Source: JBMNGG01 sp050949705
GTDB lineage: Bacteria; Bacillota; Thermosediminibacteria; Thermosediminibacterales; Tepidanaerobacteraceae
Assembly: GCA_050949705.1 (NCBI GenBank)
Contig: JBMNGG010000001.1
Span: 14,478 to 78,477, forward strand
Length of the DNA: 64,000 nucleotides
Reading direction: 5' to 3'
Of the stretch, positions 1 through 8,742 are shown in pieces. A program made the translations under genes and the position numbers. The notes beneath the pieces were generated by a model. That model saw only the letters and a program-made list of their open reading frames with translations. It was not told the DNA's origin and did no database searches. Every line of letters begins with the position of its first letter. Within the stretch, counting starts at the first letter, position 1.

Positions 1-1
1 G

Positions 2-1000
2 TTCCTGGTTTCGGGTGTTGCCTGTTTATATCTCATGGCTGGTGGTTTTATGGCAAGAGCATATACAGATGTTGTACAGGGTGTTATGATGGCTATTGGA
101 ATGTTGTTTGTTCTAATCGGTGGCTTTTATATTATTGGGGGACCTGCCACTATTGCTGCTAAAGTTAGCGCTCTTGATCCTCAGCTAGTTGAAACCCCGG
201 GTCCCCTTGGTTGGAGTCAGCTTCTTCTATTCTCAACGGTATTTGCTATTTCGCCATGGGGTTTGCCGCAGCTTGTACAAACAAACTTCACCATAAGGGA
301 TAGAAAGGTTGTTTACACATCTTCTATTGTTCTCGCAATATGGGTTTCAGCTGTTTTATTCGGTTCCATGATAATTGGCAACATGGGCAGAGCCTATTTC
401 GGTAATCAGTTAATCAATGAACCGGATCAGATATTTCCGGCAATGGTGCTTACATTCTTCCCGAACATCTTTGGTGCGATTATTATTTGTGCTGTTATTG
501 CGGCAGCAATGTCCACTATTGACGGTGTGCTAATGACGGCCGGCACCTCATTTTCCGTTGATATCTATAAGAAGTTCTTTCGTAAAGATGCTTCAGATAA
601 GGAAGTTCTCTTAGTGACAAACATTACTATGGTAGTGATGATATTAGCTGTAATTATTTGGGCATTTAATCCGCCGAAAATGCTGCTAAATCTAACAAGT
701 TATGCATTTTCAGTTATTGCAGGTGGCTTGCTTGTACCAATATTTTTTGGCATGTTTTACAAAGAAGGCACGCCTGCAGCTTGTCTTACCTCTATAATGG
801 TGGGTTCAGGTGTTACTTTTATATGGTATATTATTAAAATTAATAATAATTATATCTTAGGTATTCCGCCTTTTGTTGCAGGTACAATAATTGCAGCAAT
901 ATCTTTCCTCATAGTCAGCCAAAACTCTGCCAAGCTTCCAAAGGATTTCGTAGACGGTCTTTTCTCTAAAGAAGCTGATCTAGCTACCTATGAAAACTAA
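2..1000 (+). CDS. Sodium:solute symporter family transporter, 5' end outside the window
   Basis: The frame is open from base 2, so the N-terminus lies upstream of the window and the first visible Met (position 35) is internal. The visible part has about eight hydrophobic segments. It includes the SSS-family stretch ARAYTDVVQG followed by a long Gly-rich helix, and the AAAMSTIDGVLMTAGTSF region typical of helix 8 of Na+/solute symporters. It probably couples Na+ import to uptake of an organic solute such as a carboxylate, pantothenate or amino acid. The substrate cannot be read from this fragment. The gene ends about 48 bp before the TudS-related gene on the same strand. Confidence 0.85.
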   Translation, partial: FLVSGVACLYLMAGGFMARAYTDVVQGVMMAIGMLFVLIGGFYIIGGPATIAAKVSALDPQLVETPGPLGWSQLLLFSTVFAISPWGLPQLVQTNFTIRDRKVVYTSSIVLAIWVSAVLFGSMIIGNMGRAYFGNQLINEPDQIFPAMVLTFFPNIFGAIIICAVIAAAMSTIDGVLMTAGTSFSVDIYKKFFRKDASDKEVLLVTNITMVVMILAVIIWAFNPPKMLLNLTSYAFSVIAGGLLVPIFFGMFYKEGTPAACLTSIMVGSGVTFIWYIIKINNNYILGIPPFVAGTIIAAISFLIVSQNSAKLPKDFVDGLFSKEADLATYEN

Positions 1001-1048
1001 AGGTTTGTATTACGCTTTTCAAACTATGTTAACAATGAAGAGGTTTAT

Positions 1049-1666
1049 TTGAAAATACAAACTAAGAAGGAGGTAATCGCAATTTCTTTACATAAAGAGG
1101 ATGCTCGCAGCAAAAAAATTATTTTTGTATCTAATTGTCTTCTAAACGCTAATAACAAGGTCATGGAGTTTGCAAGATATCCGGGTATGTTTAGCGAGGT
1201 AGTTAAGACTCTTGATAAATATGGACTTGGTGTCAATCAGATGCCATGCCCAGAAACCTTGTATATGGGAAACCAGAGATGGTGGAATTCCCGAAATCTC
1301 TACGACAATGTTGGTTATAGACGTTTTTGCCGTGAACTAGCAAACCAAATGGCAGATTATATGGAGAATTATGAGATAATGGGATATAAAACAATAGCAA
1401 TATTGACCTGTGACGGTTCGCCTACATGTGGAATTACCCTATCCAGTTATTGTGAGGATTGGGGTGGAAGACCAAAGGAAATACCTCGTAGTTTGGTTGA
1501 AAAACCTGGTATATATACTGAAGAACTGATAAAAGAAATCCAATCCCGCGGCATAAAGATGCCGCCAATATACGGTCTTACTATGGATGATCGCGACAAA
1601 AGCAAAGAAGAATTACTTGAAGAATTTGACAAATTCATAAAAAATGAATTGGAACATATTAGGTAA
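1049..1666 (+). CDS. TudS-related (DUF523-like) putative desulfidase
   Basis: A protein of about 200 aa resembling the CD3072-type TudS/DUF523 relatives. Visible motifs are IIFVSNCLLNANNKV near the N-terminus, a QMPCPETLY segment and TCDGSPTCGITLSSY. The three conserved Cys regions (SNC, PCPE, DGSPTCG) fit Fe-S ligands of the thiouracil-desulfurase superfamily. Substrate and role are unknown. The start is unclear. TTG at 1049 is the only standard start I see upstream of the conserved region. A much better Shine-Dalgarno (AAGGAGG, 1067-1073) sits 8 nt before an in-frame ATT at 1082, which would give a protein matching the family's short N-terminus. Confidence 0.75.
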   Translation: MKIQTKKEVIAISLHKEDARSKKIIFVSNCLLNANNKVMEFARYPGMFSEVVKTLDKYGLGVNQMPCPETLYMGNQRWWNSRNLYDNVGYRRFCRELANQMADYMENYEIMGYKTIAILTCDGSPTCGITLSSYCEDWGGRPKEIPRSLVEKPGIYTEELIKEIQSRGIKMPPIYGLTMDDRDKSKEELLEEFDKFIKNELEHIR

Positions 1667-1788
1667 AATTATAGCTTTATAATATAATAAGCACTACCAG
1701 CAAATTTTAGTTTTGGGTAGGAGGTAGGTGATTATTTCACCCACTAACCTCGCCTAACTTCTTACAATTTCGGAATTTGCCATGCTAG

Positions 1789-1813
1789 GACTACCCCAAC
1801 CTTCGGGGTAGTC
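1789..1813 (+). terminator. Intrinsic terminator after the TudS-related gene
   Basis: Perfect 9-bp stem GACTACCCC / GGGGTAGTC with a 7-nt loop followed by TTTATT. It also lies downstream of the convergent GerMN gene and could stop both transcripts. A weaker hairpin-like stretch lies at 1720-1757. Confidence 0.7.
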
Positions 1814-1856
1814 TTTATTGGTTTTGGCGACTATAATTTCACTATAACTTTTGCCC

Positions 1857-2759
1857 TCACTTCTTTATCCAATCCTCACTACGCTCAAAGGGTTTATCAA
1901 AAACAACATGACCAGCTAATGTATGTTCTTTTTTCCCTTCAACTAAGAATTGTACTTTGGTTACTCCTTCTAGCTCCGTAAGGGAGTTAACAATAGGAAC
2001 TATTGTCATCATTTCTCCTGTAGAGCCCCCTACGTGATTATCGATTAGTTCACGGGAAAAATCAACATAAGCCGTGTCTCCCTTAACTTCGACAGATAAG
2101 AGCCTGGTTCCTTTAGGAATAGTTGGTTTTGTTAGGCCTGGTGTCTCAGGGCCTTTCATCAATTCCTTTAAAACTAATTCCTCTAAAGGCTTATCTTTAT
2201 CTACATCTCTTTCTTCAGGGACTACATACATTGCTTGTTCATCAGGGAAATAAAGTGTTATGGTTTCTTTACTTAAACTCTGATTGATTTCTGAAATATT
2301 ATAACTACTTATTGCACCATAAGGCTTGCCACTTGGTGATATTAGTTCTTTACCCTCTACAAAGATTTGAACTTTTTCTACCCCTTCAAGATTGGTCAAA
2401 GTATTTACCACAGAAATTATAGCCATACTTTCGTCCATCATACCTGAAAACCCACAAAACCCTTCAGAAAAATTGACTGTTGCAATTTGGTTCTTTACAT
2501 CAACATTTAATAATTTTGTATTAGCAGGTATGGTTGATTTTAAGTTTTTTGTTCTAGGCCCTTCTAATAATGCTTCCATAGCTGCTTCATGTATAGTCTC
2601 TTTTTGTGAATATGAAACTTCCCTTGTCTCCGTAAGAATCTGGCTGTTGTCACTATTAGCATAGAATAAAGTAATATCTGCTGTCTTATCCTTTGCCATA
2701 CAGGCAGGTGTAATTATCAAAAGACTAAGCGATACTAACAAGGCAAGAATCTTTTTCAT
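1857..2759 (-). CDS. GerMN-domain protein, two tandem domains, exported
   Basis: 300 aa. The N-terminus has a basic start, a hydrophobic core and TPAC at about residues 17-20, consistent with a lipoprotein or other exported protein. Two GerMN domains follow (about 28-145 and 165-290). Each carries the pattern of a beta strand ending in VDFS/VNFS, a Gly-rich turn and 'VVNTLTNLEGVEKVQ' / 'IVNSLTELEGVTKVQ'. GerMN domains occur in the spore-germination/sporulation protein GerM and in envelope lipoproteins, where a peptidoglycan-associated role is proposed. It is transcribed alone, divergently from fprA. Confidence 0.85.
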   Translation of the reverse strand: MKKILALLVSLSLLIITPACMAKDKTADITLFYANSDNSQILTETREVSYSQKETIHEAAMEALLEGPRTKNLKSTIPANTKLLNVDVKNQIATVNFSEGFCGFSGMMDESMAIISVVNTLTNLEGVEKVQIFVEGKELISPSGKPYGAISSYNISEINQSLSKETITLYFPDEQAMYVVPEERDVDKDKPLEELVLKELMKGPETPGLTKPTIPKGTRLLSVEVKGDTAYVDFSRELIDNHVGGSTGEMMTIVPIVNSLTELEGVTKVQFLVEGKKEHTLAGHVVFDKPFERSEDWIKK

Positions 2760-2943
2760 TATTCGCCACCCCTATTTCTTTTTTAAAAACACCTTGCAGC
2801 TACTTAAATTATACCAGATTACTTAGGATAAGAAAAATATTAAGAGCGTAAAATTAAGATAATAATCATATCCAAATATTTGAACAGAGGATAACAATAT
2901 GGTAATATCTTGGTAAAATTATACTGTACAGCCCATAGTGCTG

Positions 2944-2955
2944 TCACAAATGTGA
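2944..2955. promoter_or_regulatory. Possible CRP/FNR-type half-site palindrome upstream of fprA
   Basis: TCACA-AA-TGTGA in the fprA/GerMN divergent intergenic region, 47 bp before the fprA start. The half sites resemble those bound by CRP/FNR-family regulators, but the spacing is shorter than the usual N6. Only the palindrome is seen; the regulator is a guess. Confidence 0.25.
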
Positions 2956-3001
2956 TAAGTATAGTTTTTAAACAAAAAACACAAAAACAAGGAGGTAAAA
3001 C

Positions 3002-4195
3002 ATGAGCTTTAAAATTAATGAGAGTGTAACTTGGGTTGGAAAGATAGACTGGGAACTTCAAACATTTCATGGTATGGAATATACAACACATAGGGGGACT
3101 GCCTACAACTCTTATCTTGTTAAAGATGAAAAGGTTGCCCTTATAGATACTGTTTGGGAGCCTTTTGCTGAAGAGTTTGTAGAGAATCTAGAAAAAGAAA
3201 TAAGCTTAGATAAAATCGACTATATAATTGCGAATCACGGTGAAATAGACCATAGTGGTGCACTGCCTGCCTTAATGAGAAAAACACCCAATACTCCTAT
3301 ATACTGTACTCAAAATGGTATTAAATCATTAAAAGGTCAGTACCATCAAGACTGGAATTTCGTGCCGGTAAAAACGGGAGATAAACTAAGCCTGGGTAAA
3401 AAAGATTTAATTTTCGTAGAAGCACCTATGCTTCATTGGCCAGACAGCATGTTTGCATATCTTACAGGAGATAATATTCTATTCAGTAATGATGCCTTTG
3501 GTCAACACTATGCTACGGAAAATATGTATAATGACTTGGTTGATCAAGCAGAGCTTTATCAGGAAGCAATAAAATACTATGCAAATATCTTAACACCTTT
3601 TAGCAAGCTGGTAGACAAAAAAATCGATGAAGTATTAAGTCTAAACTTACCGGTTGATATGATATGCCCCAGTCATGGCGTAATCTGGCGAGACAACCCC
3701 TTACAAATAGTTAAAAAATATCAGGAATGGGCAAGGGATTATCAGGAAAATCAAGTGGCCATAGTCTATGATACAATGTGGAATGGAACACGAAGGATGG
3801 CAGAATCAATAGCCCAAGGTATAAAAGAAGTGAACGAAGAAATAACTGTAAAACTATATAATTGCGCGCGTTCAGACAATAATGATATTGTTACTGAAGT
3901 TTTTAAATCAAAGGGAATAGTAGTGGGCTCTCCTACCATAAATCGCACTATTTTGCATGCAGTTGCAGGATTTTTAGGCCTAATTAAAGGACTGGGCTTT
4001 AAAAATAAAAAAGCTGCAGCTTTTGGGGCATATGGATGGAGCGGAGAGTCGGTAAAAGTAATCACTGAAGAATTAAAAGAATCAGGTTTTGAAGTAGTTG
4101 ACGAAGGTCTTAAATTATTGTGGTATCCAGATGATGAAGGCCAAAAGCTTTGTAAAGATTTCGGAAGAAAGCTTGGAGAGGAATTGAAAAATTAA
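3002..4195 (+). CDS. fprA: FprA-family A-type flavoprotein (flavo-diiron O2/NO reductase)
   Basis: 397 aa with an N-terminal metallo-beta-lactamase-like diiron domain (about 1-245) and a C-terminal flavodoxin domain (about 252-395). Diiron ligands are visible in NHGEIDHSG (His79, Glu81, Asp83, His84), NDAFG (Asp164) and PSHG (His225). The FMN site starts at YDTMWNGTRRMAE. Such proteins are cytoplasmic and reduce O2 to water, or NO to N2O, with electrons from rubredoxin or an NADH oxidoreductase, which protects anaerobes. Start ATG has an AAGGAGG 7 nt upstream. It is monocistronic here with no rubredoxin next to it. Confidence 0.95.
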   Translation: MSFKINESVTWVGKIDWELQTFHGMEYTTHRGTAYNSYLVKDEKVALIDTVWEPFAEEFVENLEKEISLDKIDYIIANHGEIDHSGALPALMRKTPNTPIYCTQNGIKSLKGQYHQDWNFVPVKTGDKLSLGKKDLIFVEAPMLHWPDSMFAYLTGDNILFSNDAFGQHYATENMYNDLVDQAELYQEAIKYYANILTPFSKLVDKKIDEVLSLNLPVDMICPSHGVIWRDNPLQIVKKYQEWARDYQENQVAIVYDTMWNGTRRMAESIAQGIKEVNEEITVKLYNCARSDNNDIVTEVFKSKGIVVGSPTINRTILHAVAGFLGLIKGLGFKNKKAAAFGAYGWSGESVKVITEELKESGFEVVDEGLKLLWYPDDEGQKLCKDFGRKLGEELKN

Positions 4196-4264
4196 TTAAA
4201 AAAACCTGATAAAAATTAACCGATATAAATAAAAAATATTGTTTTTTCATGATCCCTATGCTAT

Positions 4265-4301
4265 TATAATTATAGAGTAATATTTGAGCAATTGTTCAAA
4301 T
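4265..4301 (+). promoter_or_regulatory. Promoter -10 and ArsR/CadC-type operator of the P-type ATPase
   Basis: TATAAT at 4265-4270 is followed by ATTTGAGCAATTGTTCAAAT at 4282-4301, a 20-bp near-perfect palindrome (one mismatched pair) that would cover the transcription start. The sequence matches the family of sites bound by ArsR/SmtB/CadC metal-sensing repressors. The -35 is weak (TTGTTT or TTTTTC). No arsR-type gene is visible in the window, so the repressor must be encoded elsewhere. Confidence 0.7.
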
Positions 4302-4329
4302 GATAAAATAAGCGTAAAGGGGATCTTCA

Positions 4330-6432
4330 ATGATATATGAATTGAGAGGTCTTGATTGTCCTAGTTGTGCTTCAAAAATTGAAAGAGAACTAAATAAAGT
4401 CGAAGGTCTTTCAGATGTTACCTTGAATTTTGCAACTCGTACTATTGATATAGAGCCCAGTTTCGAAGGAGAAGTAGTTAAGATTTTGACAAAAATGGAA
4501 CCACATGTAAAACTTGTTCCGAAAGAATCATTTAGTAAGAATAACGAAGCCGATGAAGAAAGCAGAACCTTGCTTCGAAAAAAGCTTTACAGCATTATTT
4601 TATCGGCAATTTTCCTAGTAATAGGAATAGCCTACTCTTCAAAATTACGTGCTTTAAACCTGTTTTTGGAATATGTACCATTTTTAGTGGCATACTTTTT
4701 AGCAGGCTATGAGGTTATTGGCTCAGCTTTTAAAAATATTGCAAGAGGGGAAATTTTTGATGAAAATTTTCTCATGACAATTGCTACTATTGGAGCCTTC
4801 GCAATTCACGAATTGCCTGAAGCCGTTGGAGTTATGTTGTTTTTTTCGGTTGGTGAGTATTTCCAGTCTCTGGCAGTTGCCAGATCTCGCAGTTCAATTG
4901 CAAATCTGATGGATATTCGTTCTGACTATGCAAATATATTAACCGACAATGGCATCCGTCGGGTTTCGCCGGAAGAAGTGAAAATTGGTGAAACTATAGT
5001 TGTGCGGCCTGGGGAAAAGGTGCCTTTAGATGGGCTTGTTTTAAAAGGAAGTTCATATTTGGATACTTCCGCTCTTACGGGTGAATCTGTTCCCCGCCAG
5101 GTAAATCCCAAGGATAAGGTACTGGCAGGCATGGTAAATACTCATGGTTTGCTGGAAGTGAAAGTAGAAAAAGAGTTTGGGGAATCTTCGGTTTCAAAGA
5201 TATTAAACCTAGTTCAAAATGCATCTGGCCGAAAAGCTCGTACAGAACAATTTATAACTAAATTTGCCCGTTATTATACTCCTTTTGTAGTTTTTTCGGC
5301 ATTAGCCATTGCATTGGTGCCTCCATTAGTGATTCCCGGTGAAAGCATAGCTAAATGGGTATACAGGGCTTTAACCATGCTGGTTATTTCTTGTCCCTGT
5401 GCTTTGGTGGTGTCAATACCATTAGGATACTTTGGGGGCATAGGTGGTGCTTCAAGACGGGGAATCCTTGTTAAAGGGGCGAATTACTTAGAAGCTCTTA
5501 CTAATGTGGATTCAGTAGTCTTTGATAAGACTGGCACCCTTACTAAAGGTGTTTTTGAAGTTTCGAATATAATAGGTGCAAACGGTTATTCCAAGGACGA
5601 AGTTTTAGGACTTGCAGCACATGCTGAAGCTCATTCAAGCCATCCCATAGCAAAGTCCATACTGAAAGCATATAAGGGCAATGTTGATGAATCCTTGGTG
5701 AAGGATTATAAGGAGATAGCGGGTTACGGCATAATAGCCAGTGTCAAAGGAAAAGAAGTTATTGCAGGTAATGCCAAACTTCTCAAAGAACATAGAATTA
5801 TTTTGGAAAAAGAAGAGACACATAAAACTATCGTTTATATTGCTGTAGATGGTGATTATGCAGGTCATATAGCAATTTCAGATGAACTTCGCCCTGATGC
5901 AGTTGAAGCTGTCAAAGAACTTAAAGATTTAGGTGTGAATCATGTTGCAATGCTAACAGGTGACAATGAAAAAACAGCCCACACGATAGCAAAGGAATTA
6001 GGTCTTGATGGATACAATGCAGAATTATTGCCACAGCATAAGGTTAAGAAGCTGGAGGAATACCAAAATGCCCATGGAAAAAGAAGAAAAACAGTTTTTG
6101 TAGGTGATGGTATAAATGACGCACCGGTTATAACTCGGGCTGATGTGGGTATTGCCATGGGTGGATTGGGTTCTGATGCGGCTATAGAAGCAGCAGATGT
6201 TGTGATAATGGAGGATATGCCCTCAAAAGTGGCTGAAGCTATTAGAATAGCTAGACATACTAAAAAAATAGTTATTCAAAATATAGTTTTTGCTTTGGGA
6301 GTAAAGGGAATATTTCTTGCTTTAGGAGCTGCAGGGTCAGCAAATATGTGGCAAGCAGTGTTTGCTGATGTTGGTGTTGCACTCCTAGCTATACTAAATT
6401 CCACAAGGACACTGATCTTTAAATCAAAATAA
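4330..6432 (+). CDS. Heavy-metal translocating P-type ATPase, Zn/Cd/Pb type
   Basis: 700 aa inner-membrane efflux pump. An N-terminal HMA domain carries GLDCPSC (Cys10, Cys13). The membrane metal site has the SCPCALVVS motif (Cys355, Cys357). The phosphorylation motif is DKTGTLT (Asp399), followed by the HP motif HSSHPIA and the hinge GDGINDAP. The last helices keep a Lys in GVKGIF and an Asp in FADVGVALLAILNSTR, which marks the Zn/Cd/Pb (ZntA/CadA) subgroup rather than Cu pumps. It exports divalent soft metals at the expense of ATP. A palindromic operator just upstream indicates metal-responsive derepression. A hairpin follows the stop codon. Confidence 0.93.
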   Translation: MIYELRGLDCPSCASKIERELNKVEGLSDVTLNFATRTIDIEPSFEGEVVKILTKMEPHVKLVPKESFSKNNEADEESRTLLRKKLYSIILSAIFLVIGIAYSSKLRALNLFLEYVPFLVAYFLAGYEVIGSAFKNIARGEIFDENFLMTIATIGAFAIHELPEAVGVMLFFSVGEYFQSLAVARSRSSIANLMDIRSDYANILTDNGIRRVSPEEVKIGETIVVRPGEKVPLDGLVLKGSSYLDTSALTGESVPRQVNPKDKVLAGMVNTHGLLEVKVEKEFGESSVSKILNLVQNASGRKARTEQFITKFARYYTPFVVFSALAIALVPPLVIPGESIAKWVYRALTMLVISCPCALVVSIPLGYFGGIGGASRRGILVKGANYLEALTNVDSVVFDKTGTLTKGVFEVSNIIGANGYSKDEVLGLAAHAEAHSSHPIAKSILKAYKGNVDESLVKDYKEIAGYGIIASVKGKEVIAGNAKLLKEHRIILEKEETHKTIVYIAVDGDYAGHIAISDELRPDAVEAVKELKDLGVNHVAMLTGDNEKTAHTIAKELGLDGYNAELLPQHKVKKLEEYQNAHGKRRKTVFVGDGINDAPVITRADVGIAMGGLGSDAAIEAADVVIMEDMPSKVAEAIRIARHTKKIVIQNIVFALGVKGIFLALGAAGSANMWQAVFADVGVALLAILNSTRTLIFKSK

Positions 6433-6446
6433 AATACACATAAAAG

Positions 6447-6480
6447 ATGGGAGTAGTTTTGATCAAAAAACTGCTCCCAT
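6447..6480. terminator. Bidirectional terminator
   Basis: ATGGGAGTAGTTTT paired with AAAACTGCTCCCAT (one mismatch), a 6-nt loop, and T- or A-rich flanks, between the convergent P-type ATPase and DUF1540 genes. Confidence 0.75.
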
Positions 6481-6491
6481 TTACTTAACTC

Positions 6492-6953
6492 TTATATATA
6501 TTTCTCTCCTTTTTCCCGGGACTTTTGGAGTTTTTCATTATTGGATTTTTTCCCGTTATACTCAAAAGTTGCACAATCTGTAGCCTGACATTCCTTAGCA
6601 TCCCTTCCTGTTATCTCAATTGTATCGATATTACACAGGTCCCCTTCCTGATAATATTTGCATGTATCTACAATACATGTTACGGTTGGATTAAGTTTTC
6701 GTCCGATACCCACCAATTCTTCTGCAAAACCCACCCAATTTACATTATCAGCAGAACCGATAAAATTAGCCAGACCTCGGCGTTCTTCAAAAGTTTTACA
6801 CATTGTTTGCTCTTGAGATACTGACATCTTACCTACTTCTTCATTTAAAATATCAATATTCCCTGCTCCACATAAGTTTGCGGGGAGCCAATGAGTACAA
6901 GTGTTGACAACACACTTGACTTCAGGGTTGGGAGTTTTGTTATTTTTAGCCAT
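6492..6953 (-). CDS. DUF1540-domain protein with two Cys-rich modules
   Basis: 153 aa. It contains two copies of the DUF1540 Cys pattern: VKCVVNTCTHWLPANLCGA near residues 13-31, and TCIVDTCKYYQEGDLCN with AKECQATDCATF in the second half. The short spaced Cys motifs suggest metal binding. The molecular role of DUF1540 proteins is unknown; they are common in spore-forming Firmicutes. The protein is small, has no signal peptide and is probably cytoplasmic. It stands alone, convergent with the metal pump, which is suggestive but not proof of a metal role. Confidence 0.8.
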   Translation of the reverse strand: MAKNNKTPNPEVKCVVNTCTHWLPANLCGAGNIDILNEEVGKMSVSQEQTMCKTFEERRGLANFIGSADNVNWVGFAEELVGIGRKLNPTVTCIVDTCKYYQEGDLCNIDTIEITGRDAKECQATDCATFEYNGKKSNNEKLQKSREKGEKYI

Positions 6954-7127
6954 ATGAACACTCCTATACTTATTCTGGTAAACAAACCATTATTATTATT
7001 TACCATATTACATCAATACTTGCATTGCGGATTTAACCAATATAATGTAATATATATATGCATAAGATTAGAATTTTCTTAAATCCATTTTCTACTTAGA
7101 TGATAAAAATAAAGGTCAGGTGATTTT

Positions 7128-7793
7128 ATGTTAACAAAAGATGAACTGGCTAAGTACATAGATCATACATTATTAAAACCCACAGCGACCCTTGAAGAAA
7201 TAAAACTATTATGCTTAGAAGCTAGAGAATACGGATTTAAATCAGTCTGTGTTAATTCCTGTTATGTCAGACAAGCAGTAGATTTTTTAAAAGACAGCGC
7301 GGTAAATGTGGCAGTAACTGTTGGTTTTCCTTTAGGGGCAATGTCGACAGCTTCTAAAGTATTTGAAGCCGTAGAAGCAATTAAAGCAGGTGCAGTGGAA
7401 GTAGATATGGTTATGAATGTAGGGCTTTTAAAAAGCGGAGATTTTTATTATGTAGTGGAAGACATAAGCCAGGTTGTTAAAGCAGTAAAAGATATAAACA
7501 ATGACAGTATAATAAAAGTAATTTTAGAAATGTGCTATCTTGATGAAAGTGAAAAAGTTTCGGCATGTCAACTGGCTAAAGATGCAGGGGCTGACTTTAT
7601 AAAAACATCAACGGGATTTGGTTCCGGTGGTGCTACTATTGAAGATGTAAAACTTATGAAAAAGCTTGCAGGTGATTCCATGGGCATTAAGGCTGCTGGA
7701 GGAATTAGGGATTTAAATACAGCCCTTGCCATGATCGAAGCTGGAGCAACAAGAATTGGAACTAGCTCAGGAATTGCCATAATAAAGGACTGA
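7128..7793 (+). CDS. deoC: Deoxyribose-phosphate aldolase
   Basis: 221 aa, normal length for bacterial DeoC. It converts 2-deoxyribose-5-phosphate to glyceraldehyde-3-phosphate and acetaldehyde in deoxynucleoside catabolism. The Schiff-base Lys159 is in FIKTSTGFG. The second catalytic Lys188 is in GIKAAGGIR and Asp93 is in EVDMVMN. The TIM-barrel start IDHTLLKP is present. It is followed after 28 bp by the pyruvate-kinase C-terminal-like gene on the same strand, so the two are probably cotranscribed. A TATAAT at 7041 with a weakly spaced TTGCAT may be the promoter. Confidence 0.95.
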   Translation: MLTKDELAKYIDHTLLKPTATLEEIKLLCLEAREYGFKSVCVNSCYVRQAVDFLKDSAVNVAVTVGFPLGAMSTASKVFEAVEAIKAGAVEVDMVMNVGLLKSGDFYYVVEDISQVVKAVKDINNDSIIKVILEMCYLDESEKVSACQLAKDAGADFIKTSTGFGSGGATIEDVKLMKKLAGDSMGIKAAGGIRDLNTALAMIEAGATRIGTSSGIAIIKD

Positions 7794-7821
7794 ATACCGA
7801 AAAAACAAGGAGGTAATCATA

Positions 7822-8373
7822 ATGTATTGGGAAAAGTCCGGAAGACAAAACACAGAAAAAACCCTTGAACTTGTAAAAGAGGCAGTTAAAGAACGTGGGA
7901 TAAGATACGTTGTTGTGGCAACATCTAAAGGTAAGACAGGAGTGATGGCTAAAAATGCCGATCTAGGAGCAAATCTTGTTTGTGTAACTCATGCAGCAGG
8001 ATTTGAAGAGCCTGGTGTTATAGAAGTGCCTGAAGATATTAGGCAAGAATTAATTGATTCAGGTGTAAAGGTTTTAACTACAACCCATGTGCTTTCCGGG
8101 GCTGAACGAGGTATGAGTAGAAAATTTGGTGGAGTTTATCCTGTGGAAATAATTGCAAACACTCTAAGAATGCTGGGTCAAGGAACAAAAGTTTGTGTGG
8201 AAATTTCAGTTATGGCCTTAGATGCAGGATTAATTCCCTATGGAGAAGATGTTATAGCAGTGGGAGGTACAGATGAAGGAGCTGACACTGCTATTATTTT
8301 AAGGCCTGCCCATGCTGCTGATATCTTTGATACTTGGATTTCGGAAATATTATGCAAACCCGCATATAAATAG
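7822..8373 (+). CDS. Pyruvate kinase alpha/beta (C-terminal)-domain protein
   Basis: 183 aa stand-alone protein made only of the fold found as the C-terminal regulatory domain of pyruvate kinase. The stretch RYVVVATSKGKTGVMAK and the terminal GAD..ILRPAHAADIFDTW support this. No catalytic barrel is present, so it is not a pyruvate kinase. Homologues are usually annotated only by domain and their function is unknown. The start ATG has AAGGAGG 8 nt upstream. Position behind deoC suggests expression with carbohydrate/nucleoside catabolism, which is inference. Confidence 0.8.
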   Translation: MYWEKSGRQNTEKTLELVKEAVKERGIRYVVVATSKGKTGVMAKNADLGANLVCVTHAAGFEEPGVIEVPEDIRQELIDSGVKVLTTTHVLSGAERGMSRKFGGVYPVEIIANTLRMLGQGTKVCVEISVMALDAGLIPYGEDVIAVGGTDEGADTAIILRPAHAADIFDTWISEILCKPAYK

Positions 8374-8460
8374 GTTTGTAGAAAGAAAAGTGTTTGACAA
8401 GAACAAGATTTTATGATAAGTTTTATAAAAATGAATAACATACCTCATCTCAAAAAGAGT

Positions 8461-8633
8461 TGAGGTAGAGGCGCGATGTATCAAGAGTAAGTTTGTGGAG
8501 GCTGGGAAAGCCGATTAACCAAGCCCAAAGGGATCATCGCCGAAGTATAGTTTTCATCCCAAAGACTATACTGGGTCTATATCTAACAGGTATAGGACTG
8601 TCACTGGAGTAATTCAGTGGAGCGCTACTTCAA
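8461..8633 (+). promoter_or_regulatory. Lysine riboswitch (L-box)
   Basis: The leader shows the L-box core in order: GAGGTAGAGGCGCG, a GGATCATCGCCGAAG junction, GGGTCTATATCTAACAGG and the closing strand TGGAGCGCTACTTC, which pairs back with the start (P1). Lysine binding stabilises P1 and favours the terminator at 8656-8693. An alternative pairing of ATTTGCC (8643-8649) with GGCAAAT (8665-8671) would act as the antiterminator. A TTGACA at 8394-8399 is a likely -35, but the -10 is unclear. It controls diaminopimelate dehydrogenase, so high lysine should shut off DAP synthesis. Confidence 0.93.
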
Positions 8634-8655
8634 GAGAGAGGTATTTGCCTAGGTA

Positions 8656-8693
8656 AAAACAACCGGCAAATCGCCTGGTTGTTTTGTTTTTTT
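8656..8693 (+). terminator. Lysine-riboswitch terminator
   Basis: AACAACCGGC and GCCTGGTTGTT form a GC-rich stem followed by TTTTGTTTTTTT, about 50 bp before the ddh start. This is the expression platform of the L-box. Confidence 0.9.
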
Positions 8694-8742
8694 CAGAGGG
8701 AAAATATTGATAGCAGCAATTGCTCAAGGAGGAAGAATCACT

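Noticed and set aside
7822..8373. Pyruvate kinase
   Set aside because: Only the C-terminal-type domain is present; the catalytic barrel is absent.
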